Assembly (NCBI RefSeq): GCF_916700565.1
Contig: NZ_CAKAKO010000003.1
Span: 926,646-990,645, forward strand
Length of the DNA stretch: 64,000 nucleotides
Reading direction: 5' to 3'
Source of the DNA: Xenophilus sp. Marseille-Q4582
Lineage (GTDB): Bacteria; Pseudomonadota; Gammaproteobacteria; Burkholderiales; Burkholderiaceae_C
Part shown: positions 18,497 to 27,076 of the stretch, one piece after another
Layout: the number at the start of each line of letters is the position of its first letter
Position numbering within the stretch: position 1 is the first letter of the stretch
Translations under genes and position numbers: made by a program
The notes under the pieces: generated by a model
Told to the model about the DNA's origin: nothing
Seen by the model: only the letters and a program-made list of their open reading frames with translations
Databases searched by the model: none

Positions 18497-19198
18497 TCAT
18501 TGCACCGCGGATTCGATTTCCTTCATCGGAGTGTGCCGCACGTCGGCACCCTTGACGACGTAGATGATGAACTCGGCGATGTTCTTCGCATGGTCGCCGA
18601 TACGCTCGATGGCCTTGGCCACGAACAGCAGGTCCAGGCTCGGCGAGATGGTGCGCGGGTCTTCCATCATGTAGGTGACCAGCTTGCGCACGAAGCCGTC
18701 GAACTCGTGGTCGATCAGGTCGTCCTCCTTGAGGATGGAGACGGCCGCCGCGGTGTCCAGGCGCGCGAACGAATCCAGCGCCTTGCGCAGCAGGCCCGAA
18801 GCCAGGTCGGCCGCGATGCGCAGCTCGGTGGTCGGCAGCTGGCGCGAGGAGCCGCTTTCGATGATCGACTTGACCATGCGGGCGATGCGGTGAGCCTCGT
18901 CGCCCACGCGCTCGAGGTTGGCCGTGGCCTTGGAGATGGCGATCAGCAGGCGCAGGTCGCGCGCGGTGGGCTGGCGGCGCGCGATGATGCTGGACAGCTC
19001 GCGGTCGATCTCCACTTCCATCGCGTTGAGGCTGTCTTCGGTCGCGATCACGCGGTCGGCGGCTTCGGTGTCGTAATGCAGCAGCGCATGGATGGCCAGG
19101 CGGATCTGCGATTCGGCCAGGCCGCCCAGTTCCATCACGCGCGAGGAAACGCCATTGAGCTCGCTGTCGAACTGGCTGGAGAGGTGCTTTTCGGTCAT
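18497..19198 (-). CDS. phoU: Phosphate signalling complex protein PhoU
   Basis: A 233-residue cytoplasmic all-helical protein with two PhoU repeats, each with a metal-binding pattern (ANLERVGDEAHRIARM and AKAIERIGDHAKNIAEF). It links Pst to PhoR and represses the regulon when phosphate is plentiful. The ATG at 19198 (MTEKHLSSQFD) follows the pstB stop by 20 bases; the open frame further upstream overlaps pstB and is not used. Confidence 0.96.
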   Translation of the reverse strand: MTEKHLSSQFDSELNGVSSRVMELGGLAESQIRLAIHALLHYDTEAADRVIATEDSLNAMEVEIDRELSSIIARRQPTARDLRLLIAISKATANLERVGDEAHRIARMVKSIIESGSSRQLPTTELRIAADLASGLLRKALDSFARLDTAAAVSILKEDDLIDHEFDGFVRKLVTYMMEDPRTISPSLDLLFVAKAIERIGDHAKNIAEFIIYVVKGADVRHTPMKEIESAVQ

Positions 19199-19218
19199 GT
19201 CTTGCCTCCGGGTCCGGA

Positions 19219-20001
19219 TCAGCCGAAGCGGCCGGTGATGTAGTCTTCCGTTTCCTTGCGCTGGGGCTTGAAGAACATCTGCTCGGTGGCGCCGAACTCG
19301 ATGAGGTCGCCCAGGTACATGTAGGCCGTGTAGTCGCTGCAGCGCGCGGCCTGCTGCATGTTGTGGGTCACGATCACCACGGTGTACTCGTTCTTCAGCT
19401 CGGCGATCAGCTCCTCGATCTTGGCGGTGGAGATCGGGTCCAGCGCCGAGCAGGGCTCGTCGAGCAGCAGCACCTCGGGCTTGATGGCGATGCCGCGGGC
19501 AATGCACAGGCGCTGCTGCTGGCCGCCGGAAAGGCCCGAGCCGCTTTGCTGCAGCTTGTCGCGCACTTCGGTCCACAGGGCCGCCTTCTTCAGCGCCCAT
19601 TCCACGCGGTCGTCCATTTCGCTGGCCGACAGGTTCTCGAACAGTTTCACGCCGAAGGCGATGTTGTCGTAGATCGACATCGGGAAGGGCGTGGGCTTCT
19701 GGAACACCATGCCCACCTTGGCGCGGATCAGCGCCACGTCCTGCTTGGAGGTCAGCAGGTTCTCGCCGTCCAGCTCGATCGCGCCCTCGGCACGCTGCTC
19801 GGGGTACAGCTCGAACATGCGGTTGAAGGTGCGCAGCAGCGTGGACTTGCCGCAGCCCGAGGGGCCGATGAAGGCCGTGACCTTGTTCTCGGGGATCTCG
19901 AGGTTGATGTTCTTCAGCGCGTGGAACTTGCCGTAGTAGAAGTTCAGGTCCTTGACGGCGATCTTGGCGCGCTCAGGCGTGGAGGCAACGGTGGCAACCA
20001 T
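19219..20001 (-). CDS. pstB: Phosphate ABC transporter ATP-binding protein PstB
   Basis: A 260-residue ATPase with Walker [10 protein letters not shown] (46-54), signature [16 protein letters not shown], Walker [13 protein letters not shown] and H-loop VTHNMQQA. It powers phosphate import with PstA and PstC. I chose the ATG at 20001 ([13 protein letters not shown]), 11 bases after pstA. Confidence 0.97.
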   Translation of the reverse strand: MVATVASTPERAKIAVKDLNFYYGKFHALKNINLEIPENKVTAFIGPSGCGKSTLLRTFNRMFELYPEQRAEGAIELDGENLLTSKQDVALIRAKVGMVFQKPTPFPMSIYDNIAFGVKLFENLSASEMDDRVEWALKKAALWTEVRDKLQQSGSGLSGGQQQRLCIARGIAIKPEVLLLDEPCSALDPISTAKIEELIAELKNEYTVVIVTHNMQQAARCSDYTAYMYLGDLIEFGATEQMFFKPQRKETEDYITGRFG

Positions 20002-20012
20002 TTGGAGGTCTC

Positions 20013-20897
20013 TCAGAATTTGCTGCGCGTCAGAACCCGCGCGAGGATGTTGAGGGCGAGCACGGCGACGGTGATGAGGAACACGCCGGCCCAGGCCAGG
20101 TGCTGCCAGTTCTCGTACGGGCTCATCGCGAACTTGAAGATGGTCACGGGCAGGCTGGCCATCGGCTGCGTGATGTCCGACGTCCAGAACTGGTTGTTCA
20201 GGGCCGTGAACAGCAGCGGCGCGGTTTCGCCGGCGATGCGCGCCACGGCCAGCAGGATGCCAGTCACCACACCGGCGCGGGCGGCGCGCAGCGTGATGGA
20301 CAGGATCACCTTCCACTTGGGCGTGCCCAGGGCGTAGGCGGCTTCACGCAGGCCCGGGGGCACCAGCTGCAGCATGTTCTCGGTCGTGCGGATCACCACC
20401 GGGATGGTGATGAGCGCCAGCGCGAGCGCACCGGCCAGGCCCGAGAAGCCCTTGAAGTAGGCCACGGCCACGGCATAGACGAACAGGCCGATCACGATGG
20501 ACGGCGCCGACAGCAGGATGTCGTTGACGAAGCGGGTCACCGACGCCAGCACGCCCTTGGGGTTGTATTCCGCAAGGTAGATGCCGGCCATGATGCCGAT
20601 GGGCGTGCCGATGAAGGTCGCCAGACCCACCATGACGACGGAGCCGAAGATGGCGTTCAGGATGCCGCCCTCTTCGTTGGGCGGCGGCGTCATCTGCGTG
20701 AAGGTGGCCACCGACAGGCCGGACAGGCCCAGCCGCAGGGTCTCCCAGAGGATCCAGATCAGCCAGAACACGCCGAAGGCCATGGCTGCCAGCGACAGGG
20801 TCAGCGCGACCTTGTTGACCGTGCTGCGGCGCGCGAACTTGGCCTGGCGCACGGCGGCCAGCTTCTGCGCTTCGAGGAGTGCGTTGGCGGTGCTCAC
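20013..20897 (-). CDS. pstA: Phosphate ABC transporter permease PstA
   Basis: A 294-residue permease with six helices and the EAA-type loop [20 protein letters not shown]. It starts with GTG, whose last two bases form part of the pstC stop (GTGA, 4-base overlap), so translation is probably coupled to pstC. Confidence 0.95.
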   Translation of the reverse strand: MSTANALLEAQKLAAVRQAKFARRSTVNKVALTLSLAAMAFGVFWLIWILWETLRLGLSGLSVATFTQMTPPPNEEGGILNAIFGSVVMVGLATFIGTPIGIMAGIYLAEYNPKGVLASVTRFVNDILLSAPSIVIGLFVYAVAVAYFKGFSGLAGALALALITIPVVIRTTENMLQLVPPGLREAAYALGTPKWKVILSITLRAARAGVVTGILLAVARIAGETAPLLFTALNNQFWTSDITQPMASLPVTIFKFAMSPYENWQHLAWAGVFLITVAVLALNILARVLTRSKF

Positions 20898-21931
20898 GAT
20901 TTCTTGCCCTCGCTCTTGGCCATGCGTGCCAGCAGCAGCTTGGACAGCGACAGCACGACGAAGGTGATGAAGAACAGCACGAGGCCCAGGTACATCAGCG
21001 CGGCCTGGTGCAGGCCCGCGCCCGCTTCGGCGAACTCGTTGGCCAGGGCCGAGGTGATGGAGTTGGCGGCCTCGAACATCGACAGCGAGTTGAGCTGGTT
21101 CATGTTGCCGATCACGAAGGTGACGGCCATGGTCTCGCCCAGCGCCCGGCCCAGGCCGAGCATGATGCCGCCGATGACGCCGGCCTTGGTGTACGGCAGC
21201 ACGACCTTGGACACCACCTCCCAGGTGGTGGAACCCAGGCCATAGGCCGATTCCTTCAGCAGCGGCGGCGTGACTTCGAACACGTCACGCATCACCGAGG
21301 CGATGAAGGGAATGATCATGATCGCCAGGATGATCCCGGCCGACAGGATGCCGATGCCCACGGGCGGGCCGGAGACCAGGGCGCCCAGGTAGGGCACGTC
21401 GCCGACCAGGCGCTGCAGCGGCTGCTGCACGTAAGTGGCCAGGATGGGGCCGAACACCAGCAGGCCCCACATGCCATACACGATGGAGGGCACGGCGGCC
21501 AGCAGTTCGATGGCGGTGCCCAGCGGGCGCTTGAGCCAGGCCGGCGACAGTTCGGTCAGGAACAGCGCGATGCCGAAGCTCACGGGCACGGCGATGACCA
21601 GCGCGATCAGCGAGGTCATCAGCGTGCCGTAGATCATGACGAGGCCGCCGTACTCGTCCTGGACGGGGTCCCAGACGCTGCTGGTGAGAAAGCCCAGCCC
21701 GTACTTGGTGATGGCCGGCCAGGCGCCGGCAATGAGTGACAGCAGGATGCCGATGAGCAGCGCGAGGGTGAGCAGCGCGGCGCCCTTGGCGGCCCAGCCG
21801 AACAGGCGGTCTGCGAGCGGGCCCGAGCGGGTGCTCTTGACGGGCGGCGGCGACGCGGTGCGCGTGGCCTGCGTGGAAACGTCCATCGGCGCTGCGCCGG
21901 CGGTGAGGGTGGATGACACGGGTCGCTCCAT
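20894..21931 (-). CDS. pstC: Phosphate ABC transporter permease PstC
   Basis: A 345-residue permease with a ~40-residue hydrophilic N-terminus, six helices and the cytoplasmic loop [21 protein letters not shown]. Three in-frame starts exist: GTG 21970, ATG 21931 and ATG 21886. None has a good Shine-Dalgarno; I took the middle one (MERPVSSTL). It lies 81 bases after pstS and overlaps pstA by 4 bases. Confidence 0.94.
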   Translation of the reverse strand: MERPVSSTLTAGAAPMDVSTQATRTASPPPVKSTRSGPLADRLFGWAAKGAALLTLALLIGILLSLIAGAWPAITKYGLGFLTSSVWDPVQDEYGGLVMIYGTLMTSLIALVIAVPVSFGIALFLTELSPAWLKRPLGTAIELLAAVPSIVYGMWGLLVFGPILATYVQQPLQRLVGDVPYLGALVSGPPVGIGILSAGIILAIMIIPFIASVMRDVFEVTPPLLKESAYGLGSTTWEVVSKVVLPYTKAGVIGGIMLGLGRALGETMAVTFVIGNMNQLNSLSMFEAANSITSALANEFAEAGAGLHQAALMYLGLVLFFITFVVLSLSKLLLARMAKSEGKKS

Positions 21932-22012
21932 GGTGGCGTGGGCGCGTGCGCAGTCCTTCAACCGCGGCACGCGCCCTTTGTCGTTTTTATGAACTGACGA
22001 GCAGCGCCGTGG

Positions 22013-23053
22013 TCACTCGACGGCGATCGCCTTGCCGGCGCTGTCCTTCACGCTGCTGGCCCACTGCTTGGTGATGGCCGTCTTCACGCTGGCGGGCATG
22101 GGCACGTAGTCCAGGTCGGAAGAGGTCTTGTCGCCGTTCTTGTAGGCCCAGTCGAAGAAGCGCAGCACCGTGGCGGCCTGGGCGGGCTTGTCCTGCGTCT
22201 TGTGCATCAGGATGAAGGTCGCGCCGGTGATGGGCCATGCGCCGTCGCCCGCCTGGTCCGTCAGGATCTGGTAAAAGCTCTTGTCCCACTGGGCGTTGGC
22301 AGCCGCGGCCTTGAAGGCGTCCTCTTCAGGCTGGGGGAACTTGCCGGCGGCGTTCTGCAGCAGGGCGTAGTTCATCTTGTTCTGCTTCACGTAGGCGTAC
22401 TCGACGTAACCGATCGAGTTGGGCAGGCGGCCCACGAAAGCGGCCACGCCTTCGTTGCCCTTGCCGCCCGCGCCGGTGGGCCAGTTCACGGCGGTGCCTT
22501 CGCCCACCTTGGCCTTCCACTCGGCATTGACCTTGCTCAGGTAGTTCGTGAACAGGAAGCTGGTGCCCGAACCATCGGCGCGGCGCACCGGGGCGATGGC
22601 GGCGTCAGGCAGGTTCAGCGAGCCGTTCAGGGCCTTGATGGCGGGGTCGTTCCACTTGGTGATCTTGCCCAGGTAGATGTCGCCCAGCACCTGGCCGCTG
22701 AGCTTCAGCTCGCCCGGCTTAATGCCCTGGATGTTCACCACAGGGATCACGCCGCCGATCACGGTGGGGAACTGGATCATGCCCTTGGCGGCCAGGTCCT
22801 CGTCCTTCAGCGGAGCGTCGGAAGCACCGAAGTCCACGGTCTTGGCTTCGATCTGCTTCAGGCCGGCGCCGGAGCCCACGGACTGGTAGTTGATCTTGAT
22901 GCCGGTGGCCTTGTGGAAGTCGGCGGCCCACTTGGCATACAGGGGCGCCGGGAAGCTGGCGCCGGCGCCGGTGGCTTCCTGGGCCATGGCGGGCAGCGAG
23001 ACGAAAGCGGCAGCGGCGACGCCGGCGGCGATGAATTGGAACGGGCTTTTCAT
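22013..23053 (-). CDS. pstS: Phosphate-binding periplasmic protein PstS
   Basis: A 346-residue receptor with a Sec signal peptide ([20 protein letters not shown], cleavage after AMA), followed by the PstS start [16 protein letters not shown]. Phosphate-contact segments are [25 protein letters not shown] and [22 protein letters not shown] six bases upstream favours the ATG at 23053 over the one two codons earlier. It is the first gene of the pst-pho operon, with a Pho box upstream. Confidence 0.97.
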   Translation of the reverse strand: MKSPFQFIAAGVAAAAFVSLPAMAQEATGAGASFPAPLYAKWAADFHKATGIKINYQSVGSGAGLKQIEAKTVDFGASDAPLKDEDLAAKGMIQFPTVIGGVIPVVNIQGIKPGELKLSGQVLGDIYLGKITKWNDPAIKALNGSLNLPDAAIAPVRRADGSGTSFLFTNYLSKVNAEWKAKVGEGTAVNWPTGAGGKGNEGVAAFVGRLPNSIGYVEYAYVKQNKMNYALLQNAAGKFPQPEEDAFKAAAANAQWDKSFYQILTDQAGDGAWPITGATFILMHKTQDKPAQAATVLRFFDWAYKNGDKTSSDLDYVPMPASVKTAITKQWASSVKDSAGKAIAVE

Positions 23054-23117
23054 GGTCATCCTTTCGAAGATGGCGAACCCCGTGGATCGGGGGTTGAAAG
23101 AAATGTAGGAAGGCCAT

Positions 23118-23135
23118 GTGACAGTGCCGTGACAG
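23118..23135 (-). promoter_or_regulatory. Pho box of the pst operon
   Basis: On the minus strand CTGTCAC GGCA CTGTCAC: two 7-bp repeats separated by 4 bp, the exact Pho box layout (consensus CTGTCAT). It ends 64 bases before the pstS start. On the plus strand a single CTGTCATAAAA half-site follows at 23137-23147, facing ppx. Confidence 0.85.
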
Positions 23136-23282
23136 GCTGTCATAAAACGCGGGAGCCCGGCCGCTCCTGCCGGGCATGCCGTGGAGTCATCATTTCGTCA
23201 CGCACCGGCGCCATGCTTGCAGCCCCTTCGCGAAGCCCCGCCGTTACCATGCAGGCTCGCTTCCCCTGCTGTCACCTCCCCC

Positions 23283-24803
23283 ATGCAAAACGGAACCCGC
23301 CTGGCCGCGGTCGATCTCGGCTCCAACAGTTTTCGCCTTGAAATCGGGGAGGTCGACCACGGCCAGATCCACCGCGCGGAGTACCTCAAGGAAACCGTGC
23401 GCCTGGGCAACGGCCTGGACGCCAGCCGCAATCTGACGCTCGAAGCCATGCAGCGCGGCTGGGCGGCGCTGGCCCGCTTCGGCGAGCGCCTGGCCGGCTT
23501 CAAGCCGGGACAGGTGCGCGCCGTGGCCACGCAGACCCTGCGCGAGGCGCGCAACCGCGACGAGTTCCTGCTGCGCGCCCGCACGGTGCTGGGCTTCGGG
23601 ATCGACGTCATCCCGGGCCGGGAGGAAGCCCGCCTGATCTACCAGGGCGTGGCCCACACCCTGCCCCACCAGGACGGCAGCGAGCGCGAACGCCGCCTGG
23701 TGGTGGACATCGGCGGGCGCTCCACCGAGCTGATCATCGGCCAGCGCTTCGAGGCCCTGGCCACCGAGTCCTACCGCGTCGGCAGCGTGGCCTGGTCGAT
23801 GAAGCACTTTCCCGACGGCCAGTTCACGCCCGCCGCCTTCCGCGTGGCCGAGGTCGCGGCCAAGGCGGTGCTCGACGACGCCCTGGCCTACTGCGGCCGC
23901 GACCAGTGGGACGTGGCCTACGGCTCCTCCGGCACCATCGGCGCCGTGGGTGACGTGCTGCTGGCCGCCGGCCACGCCCCCGGCGTGGTCACGCGCGAGG
24001 GGCTGGACTGGCTGCTGGACCGCCTGCTCAAGGCGGGCCAGGCCGACAAGCTGCGCCTGGACGGCATGCGCGAGGACCGCAAGGCCGTGATCGGCGGCGG
24101 GCTCTCAGTGCTGCGTGCGATTTTCAGCCTGCTCGACATCGAGGAAATGCGCGTGGCCCAGGGTGCGCTTCGCCACGGCGTGCTGTACGAACTGCTGGAG
24201 CGCGACGAGGCGGTGGCCGACATGCGTGCCACCACCGTGGCGCGGCTGGCCACGCGTTTCGCGGTCGATTCGGCCCAGGCGCGGCGCGTGGGTGAGACGG
24301 CCAGCGCCCTGTTCGTGCAACTGGTGCCGGGCGCGCGCGGCGCGGCCAACACGCACAGCGCCGGCCGCGCTCTGCGCAAGCTGCGCTGGGCCGCGGCGCT
24401 GCACGAGATCGGCAACCACATCGCGCACAGCGACTCGCACAAGCATGGCGCGTACATCCTCGACAACGTGGAGGCGCCCGGCTTTGCCACCAACGAACTG
24501 CATGTGCTGAGCCAACTGGTGCTCGGCCATCGCGGCAAGCTGCGCAAGATCGAGACGTCGCTGGACGACGCGCTCTTCACGGCCCAGTTGCTGGCGCTGC
24601 GCCTGGCCGTGCTGCTGTGCCACGCGCGGCGCGATCCCGAAGTGGACAGCCTGCGCCTGGCCCGCGGCGGTAGCCCGCAGAGCTTCGAGCTGCGCGCCAG
24701 CGCCGACTGGGCCGAGCGCTACCCGCAGTCGGCGCACCTGCTGCAAGAAGAAGTGCTGGCCTGGCAGAAGGCCAATGTGCAGCTGACGCTGCAGATCGAT
24801 TGA
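23283..24803 (+). CDS. ppx: Exopolyphosphatase, Ppx/GppA family
   Basis: A 506-residue enzyme with an actin-like ATPase fold: phosphate loops AAVDLGSNSFRLEIGEV (8-24) and VDIGGRSTELIIGQ, the YGSSGTIGAVGD segment, and a C-terminal HD-like domain (LHEIGNHIAHSDSHKHGAYI). It degrades polyphosphate from the end, or pppGpp in GppA members. I chose the ATG at 23283 (MQNGTRLAAVDLG). It is divergent from pstS and lies about 2.3 kb before ppk. Confidence 0.93.
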   Translation: MQNGTRLAAVDLGSNSFRLEIGEVDHGQIHRAEYLKETVRLGNGLDASRNLTLEAMQRGWAALARFGERLAGFKPGQVRAVATQTLREARNRDEFLLRARTVLGFGIDVIPGREEARLIYQGVAHTLPHQDGSERERRLVVDIGGRSTELIIGQRFEALATESYRVGSVAWSMKHFPDGQFTPAAFRVAEVAAKAVLDDALAYCGRDQWDVAYGSSGTIGAVGDVLLAAGHAPGVVTREGLDWLLDRLLKAGQADKLRLDGMREDRKAVIGGGLSVLRAIFSLLDIEEMRVAQGALRHGVLYELLERDEAVADMRATTVARLATRFAVDSAQARRVGETASALFVQLVPGARGAANTHSAGRALRKLRWAAALHEIGNHIAHSDSHKHGAYILDNVEAPGFATNELHVLSQLVLGHRGKLRKIETSLDDALFTAQLLALRLAVLLCHARRDPEVDSLRLARGGSPQSFELRASADWAERYPQSAHLLQEEVLAWQKANVQLTLQID

Positions 24804-24903
24804 GGGACGGCGGGCCTCGCACGCCGCGCGCTGGCGTTCCGCAGTGCACGCCTGGATTCTCCCCCGGGATTCGAGGCCGGCGCACGACGTGCAAGAAAAG
24901 TGG

Positions 24904-24980
24904 TGGCCTGCCCGGAGGGACTCGAACCCCCGACCTGCTGCTTAGAAGGCAGCTGCTCTATCCAGTTGAGCTACGGGCAG
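24904..24980 (-). tRNA. tRNA-Arg (anticodon TCT)
   Basis: 77 nt including encoded CCA. Acceptor CTGCCCG/CGGGCAG, D arm GCTC...GAGC, anticodon loop CTTCTAA in stem GCTGC/GCAGC, T loop TTCGAGT. It reads AGA codons. Confidence 0.96.
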
Positions 24981-25028
24981 ATCCGGGGGCCTGCTGCATG
25001 CAGGCGAATGCGGTGCGGCAAGAAAAAA

Positions 25029-25105
25029 TGGTCGGAGCGGCGGGATTCGAACTCGCGACCCTCTGCTCCCAAAGCAGATGCGCTACCAGGCTGCGCTACG
25101 CTCCG
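25029..25105 (-). tRNA. tRNA-Pro (anticodon TGG)
   Basis: 77 nt with encoded CCA. Acceptor CGGAGCG/CGCTCCG, anticodon loop TTTGGGA in stem TCTGC/GCAGA, T loop TTCGAAT. It lies 48 bases upstream of tRNA-Arg on the same strand. A diverged copy of its 3' part lies at 29758-29810 in the opposite orientation. Confidence 0.96.
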
Positions 25106-25119
25106 ACAAGCCCGCCATT

Positions 25120-25851
25120 CTAGCGTCTTTGATACTGCTTCTTGCCAAAAAGAATTTCGCGCGATTTGTCATCGGTGATGGGCTTGCGTCGGTCCGCCAG
25201 CGTCTGCACGGCGCGCTGCACCGCCGGGCGCGCGTCGATGGCCTCGAACCAGGCCTTGAGGCGCGGAAATTCGTCGAGGACCACGCCCTGGTTCTGCCAG
25301 CTGCGCAGCCAGGGGAAGATGGCGATGTCGGCGATGCTGTAGGTGTCGCAGCCCACGAAGGCCGATTCTCCCAGGCGCCTGTCGATCACGCCATAGATGC
25401 GGCGCGCCTCCTGCGTGTAGCGATCGATGGCATAGGGCAGCTTCTCGGGTGCATAGAGCCGGAAGTGATGGGCCTGGCCCAGCATCGGGCCCACGCTGCC
25501 CATCTGGAACATCAGCCACTGCAGCACCTGCCAGCGGTCGCGCTCCTGCGGCGGCAGGAACTGGCCGGTCTTGTTGGCCAGGTACAGCAGGATGGCACCG
25601 GACTCGAAGAGCGAGATCGGCTGCCCCTGCGGGCCCTGGGGATCGGTGATCGCGGGAATCTTGTTGTTGGGGCTGATGGCCAGGAAGTCCGGCGCGAACT
25701 GGTCGCCGGCCCCGATGTCGATGGCATGGGCGCGCCACGGCAGGCCGCATTCCTCCAGCATGATGTGCACCTTGTGGCCGTTCGGCGTGGGCCAGGTGTA
25801 GACGTCGATGGCGGCGCGCTCGGCGGCGGCGGATGGGGCAGCAGCGGTCAT
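25120..25851 (-). CDS. Glutathione S-transferase, Nu/YfcG-YghU type
   Basis: A 243-residue protein. The thioredoxin-like N-terminal domain (residues 15-100) contains TWPTPNGHKVHIMLEECGLP and the glutathione-contact segment NNKIPAITDP followed by LFESGAILLYLA. The C-terminal helical domain has SIADIAIFPWLRSW. Nu-class members have disulfide-bond reductase activity with two bound glutathiones. It starts at the ATG at 25851 (MTAAAPSAAAERAA). It ends 15 bases from tRNA-Pro. Confidence 0.9.
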   Translation of the reverse strand: MTAAAPSAAAERAAIDVYTWPTPNGHKVHIMLEECGLPWRAHAIDIGAGDQFAPDFLAISPNNKIPAITDPQGPQGQPISLFESGAILLYLANKTGQFLPPQERDRWQVLQWLMFQMGSVGPMLGQAHHFRLYAPEKLPYAIDRYTQEARRIYGVIDRRLGESAFVGCDTYSIADIAIFPWLRSWQNQGVVLDEFPRLKAWFEAIDARPAVQRAVQTLADRRKPITDDKSREILFGKKQYQRR

Positions 25852-25951
25852 GGCGATGGCAACGGATGCAAGGAATGGGACGGGAGACTGCGCAGCATAG
25901 CGAAGCGGCTTGGCCTGCGCGGGCGCATGGGCTCTGCGCAGGACCTGCGGG

Positions 25952-25980
25952 CCGTCACGCAATTGCCTTGCTCCTGACAC
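25952..25980 (+). promoter_or_regulatory. Candidate degenerate Pho box before the OlsB-like gene
   Basis: CCGTCAC, TTGCCTT and CTGACAC follow one another with 4-base spacers, the 11-bp phase of Pho boxes. The first and third units differ from CTGTCAC at one base each; the middle unit is poor. It lies about 60 bases before the ATG. Confidence 0.35.
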
Positions 25981-26038
25981 AGATGCTTCATGGGGGTCTT
26001 TGAGACTCGGCCCGAGACAGCCAAGCGAGGCCCGCCCC

Positions 26039-26890
26039 ATGAAAGACCTGCCGATTCCCACCCTTGCCCTGGCCAGCCTGGGTCTGCGCAACACCTTGTG
26101 GCCCGTGCCCGCAGCGCCCCGGCTGCCGCAGCCGCCGGCCATGGCGGTGCCGGCGTCGCGCGGGGGCCTGTCGGTGAGCTGGGCGCGCCACCAGGATGAA
26201 GTGCGCGAAGCCCAGCGCCTGCGCCACGACGTGTTCGTGGGCGAGATGGGCGCGCGCCTGCGCACGCCCCTCGCGGGCCACGATATCGATCTGTTCGACG
26301 ATTTCTGCGAGCACCTGCTGGTGCGCGAGGAAAGCACGCGCCAGGTCATCGGCACCTACCGCGTACTCACCCCGGCGCAGGCCAAGCGCCTGGGCGGCAC
26401 GTACACCGACGGCGAGTTCGACCTGACGCGCCTGCGCAGCCTGCGCGCGCGCATGGTGGAACTGGGCCGCAGCTGCGTGCATGCCGACCATCGCCAGGGC
26501 GGCGTGATCCTCGCGCTGTGGGGGGCGCTGGGCGACTTCATGCATCGCAACCAACTCGACACCATGGTGGGCTGCGCCAGCATTCCTATGGGCGCGCAAG
26601 GCGGCGTGGCCAGCGGCGACGTGGCCGCCAGCATCTGGCGCCGTGTGGCGGCGCAGCACATGGCACCGATCCAGTACCAGGTGCAGCCGCGCCTGCCGCT
26701 GCCGGTGGATCAACTGGACGGCTCGCTCGACGTGGAGCCGCCCGCGCTGATCAAGGGCTACCTGCGCATGGGTGCCCGCGTGCTGGGTGCGCCGGCCTGG
26801 GATCCGGACTTCAACACCGCCGACCTGCCGATGCTGCTGCGCATCCAGGACCTGCCGGCGCGCTACCGCCGGCACTTCCTGGGCGAGTGA
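26039..26890 (+). CDS. GNAT-family N-acyltransferase, OlsB-like
   Basis: A 283-residue protein of the Acetyltransf_5 (hemolysin/OlsB) type. The core at about 50-210 includes RLRHDVFVGEMGARL, DDFCEHLLVREESTRQVIGTYRVL and MVELGRSCVHADHRQGGVILALW, followed by CASIPMG. OlsB makes lyso-ornithine lipid from ornithine and 3-hydroxyacyl-ACP, the first step to phosphate-free membrane lipid. The family also includes acyl-homoserine-lactone-like and other N-acyltransferases, so the acceptor is inferred. Context supports a phosphate link: it lies between ppx and ppk. No olsA acyltransferase is adjacent. Confidence 0.72.
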   Translation: MKDLPIPTLALASLGLRNTLWPVPAAPRLPQPPAMAVPASRGGLSVSWARHQDEVREAQRLRHDVFVGEMGARLRTPLAGHDIDLFDDFCEHLLVREESTRQVIGTYRVLTPAQAKRLGGTYTDGEFDLTRLRSLRARMVELGRSCVHADHRQGGVILALWGALGDFMHRNQLDTMVGCASIPMGAQGGVASGDVAASIWRRVAAQHMAPIQYQVQPRLPLPVDQLDGSLDVEPPALIKGYLRMGARVLGAPAWDPDFNTADLPMLLRIQDLPARYRRHFLGE

Positions 26891-26931
26891 GCTGGGCGGG
26901 TGGCTGGGCCCGGCGACGGTTGCGGGCTTGT

Positions 26932-26960
26932 CTGTCACAACACTGTCACGCGGCTGTATG
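26932..26960 (+). promoter_or_regulatory. Three-unit Pho box of ppk
   Basis: CTGTCAC AACA CTGTCAC GCGG CTGTATG: three 7-bp units at 11-bp phase. The first two are identical to the units before pstS; the third matches at 5 of 7. It lies 116 bases before the chosen ppk ATG. Confidence 0.8.
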
Positions 26961-27076
26961 ACACTGGCATGACAGCTGTCATTCTTGCTTCATCACCCGT
27001 GAATCCCTTGCCGTCGCCTTCCTTCACCGCCGCACCGGACCCTTCCCCCGTGCCCGATGGACCGGCGCCGGAGGTC

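Noticed and set aside
24800..25178. Overlapping plus-strand open frames of about 90-107 codons after ppx
   Set aside because: They run antisense through tRNA-Arg and tRNA-Pro; the translated likeness to database proteins often seen for such frames comes from misannotated tRNA genes.
26969..27076. Longer N-terminus for ppk starting at ATG 26969
   Set aside because: The ATG lies nine bases from the Pho box, so it should be upstream of or at the transcription start. The extra residues are low complexity and not part of the Ppk fold.
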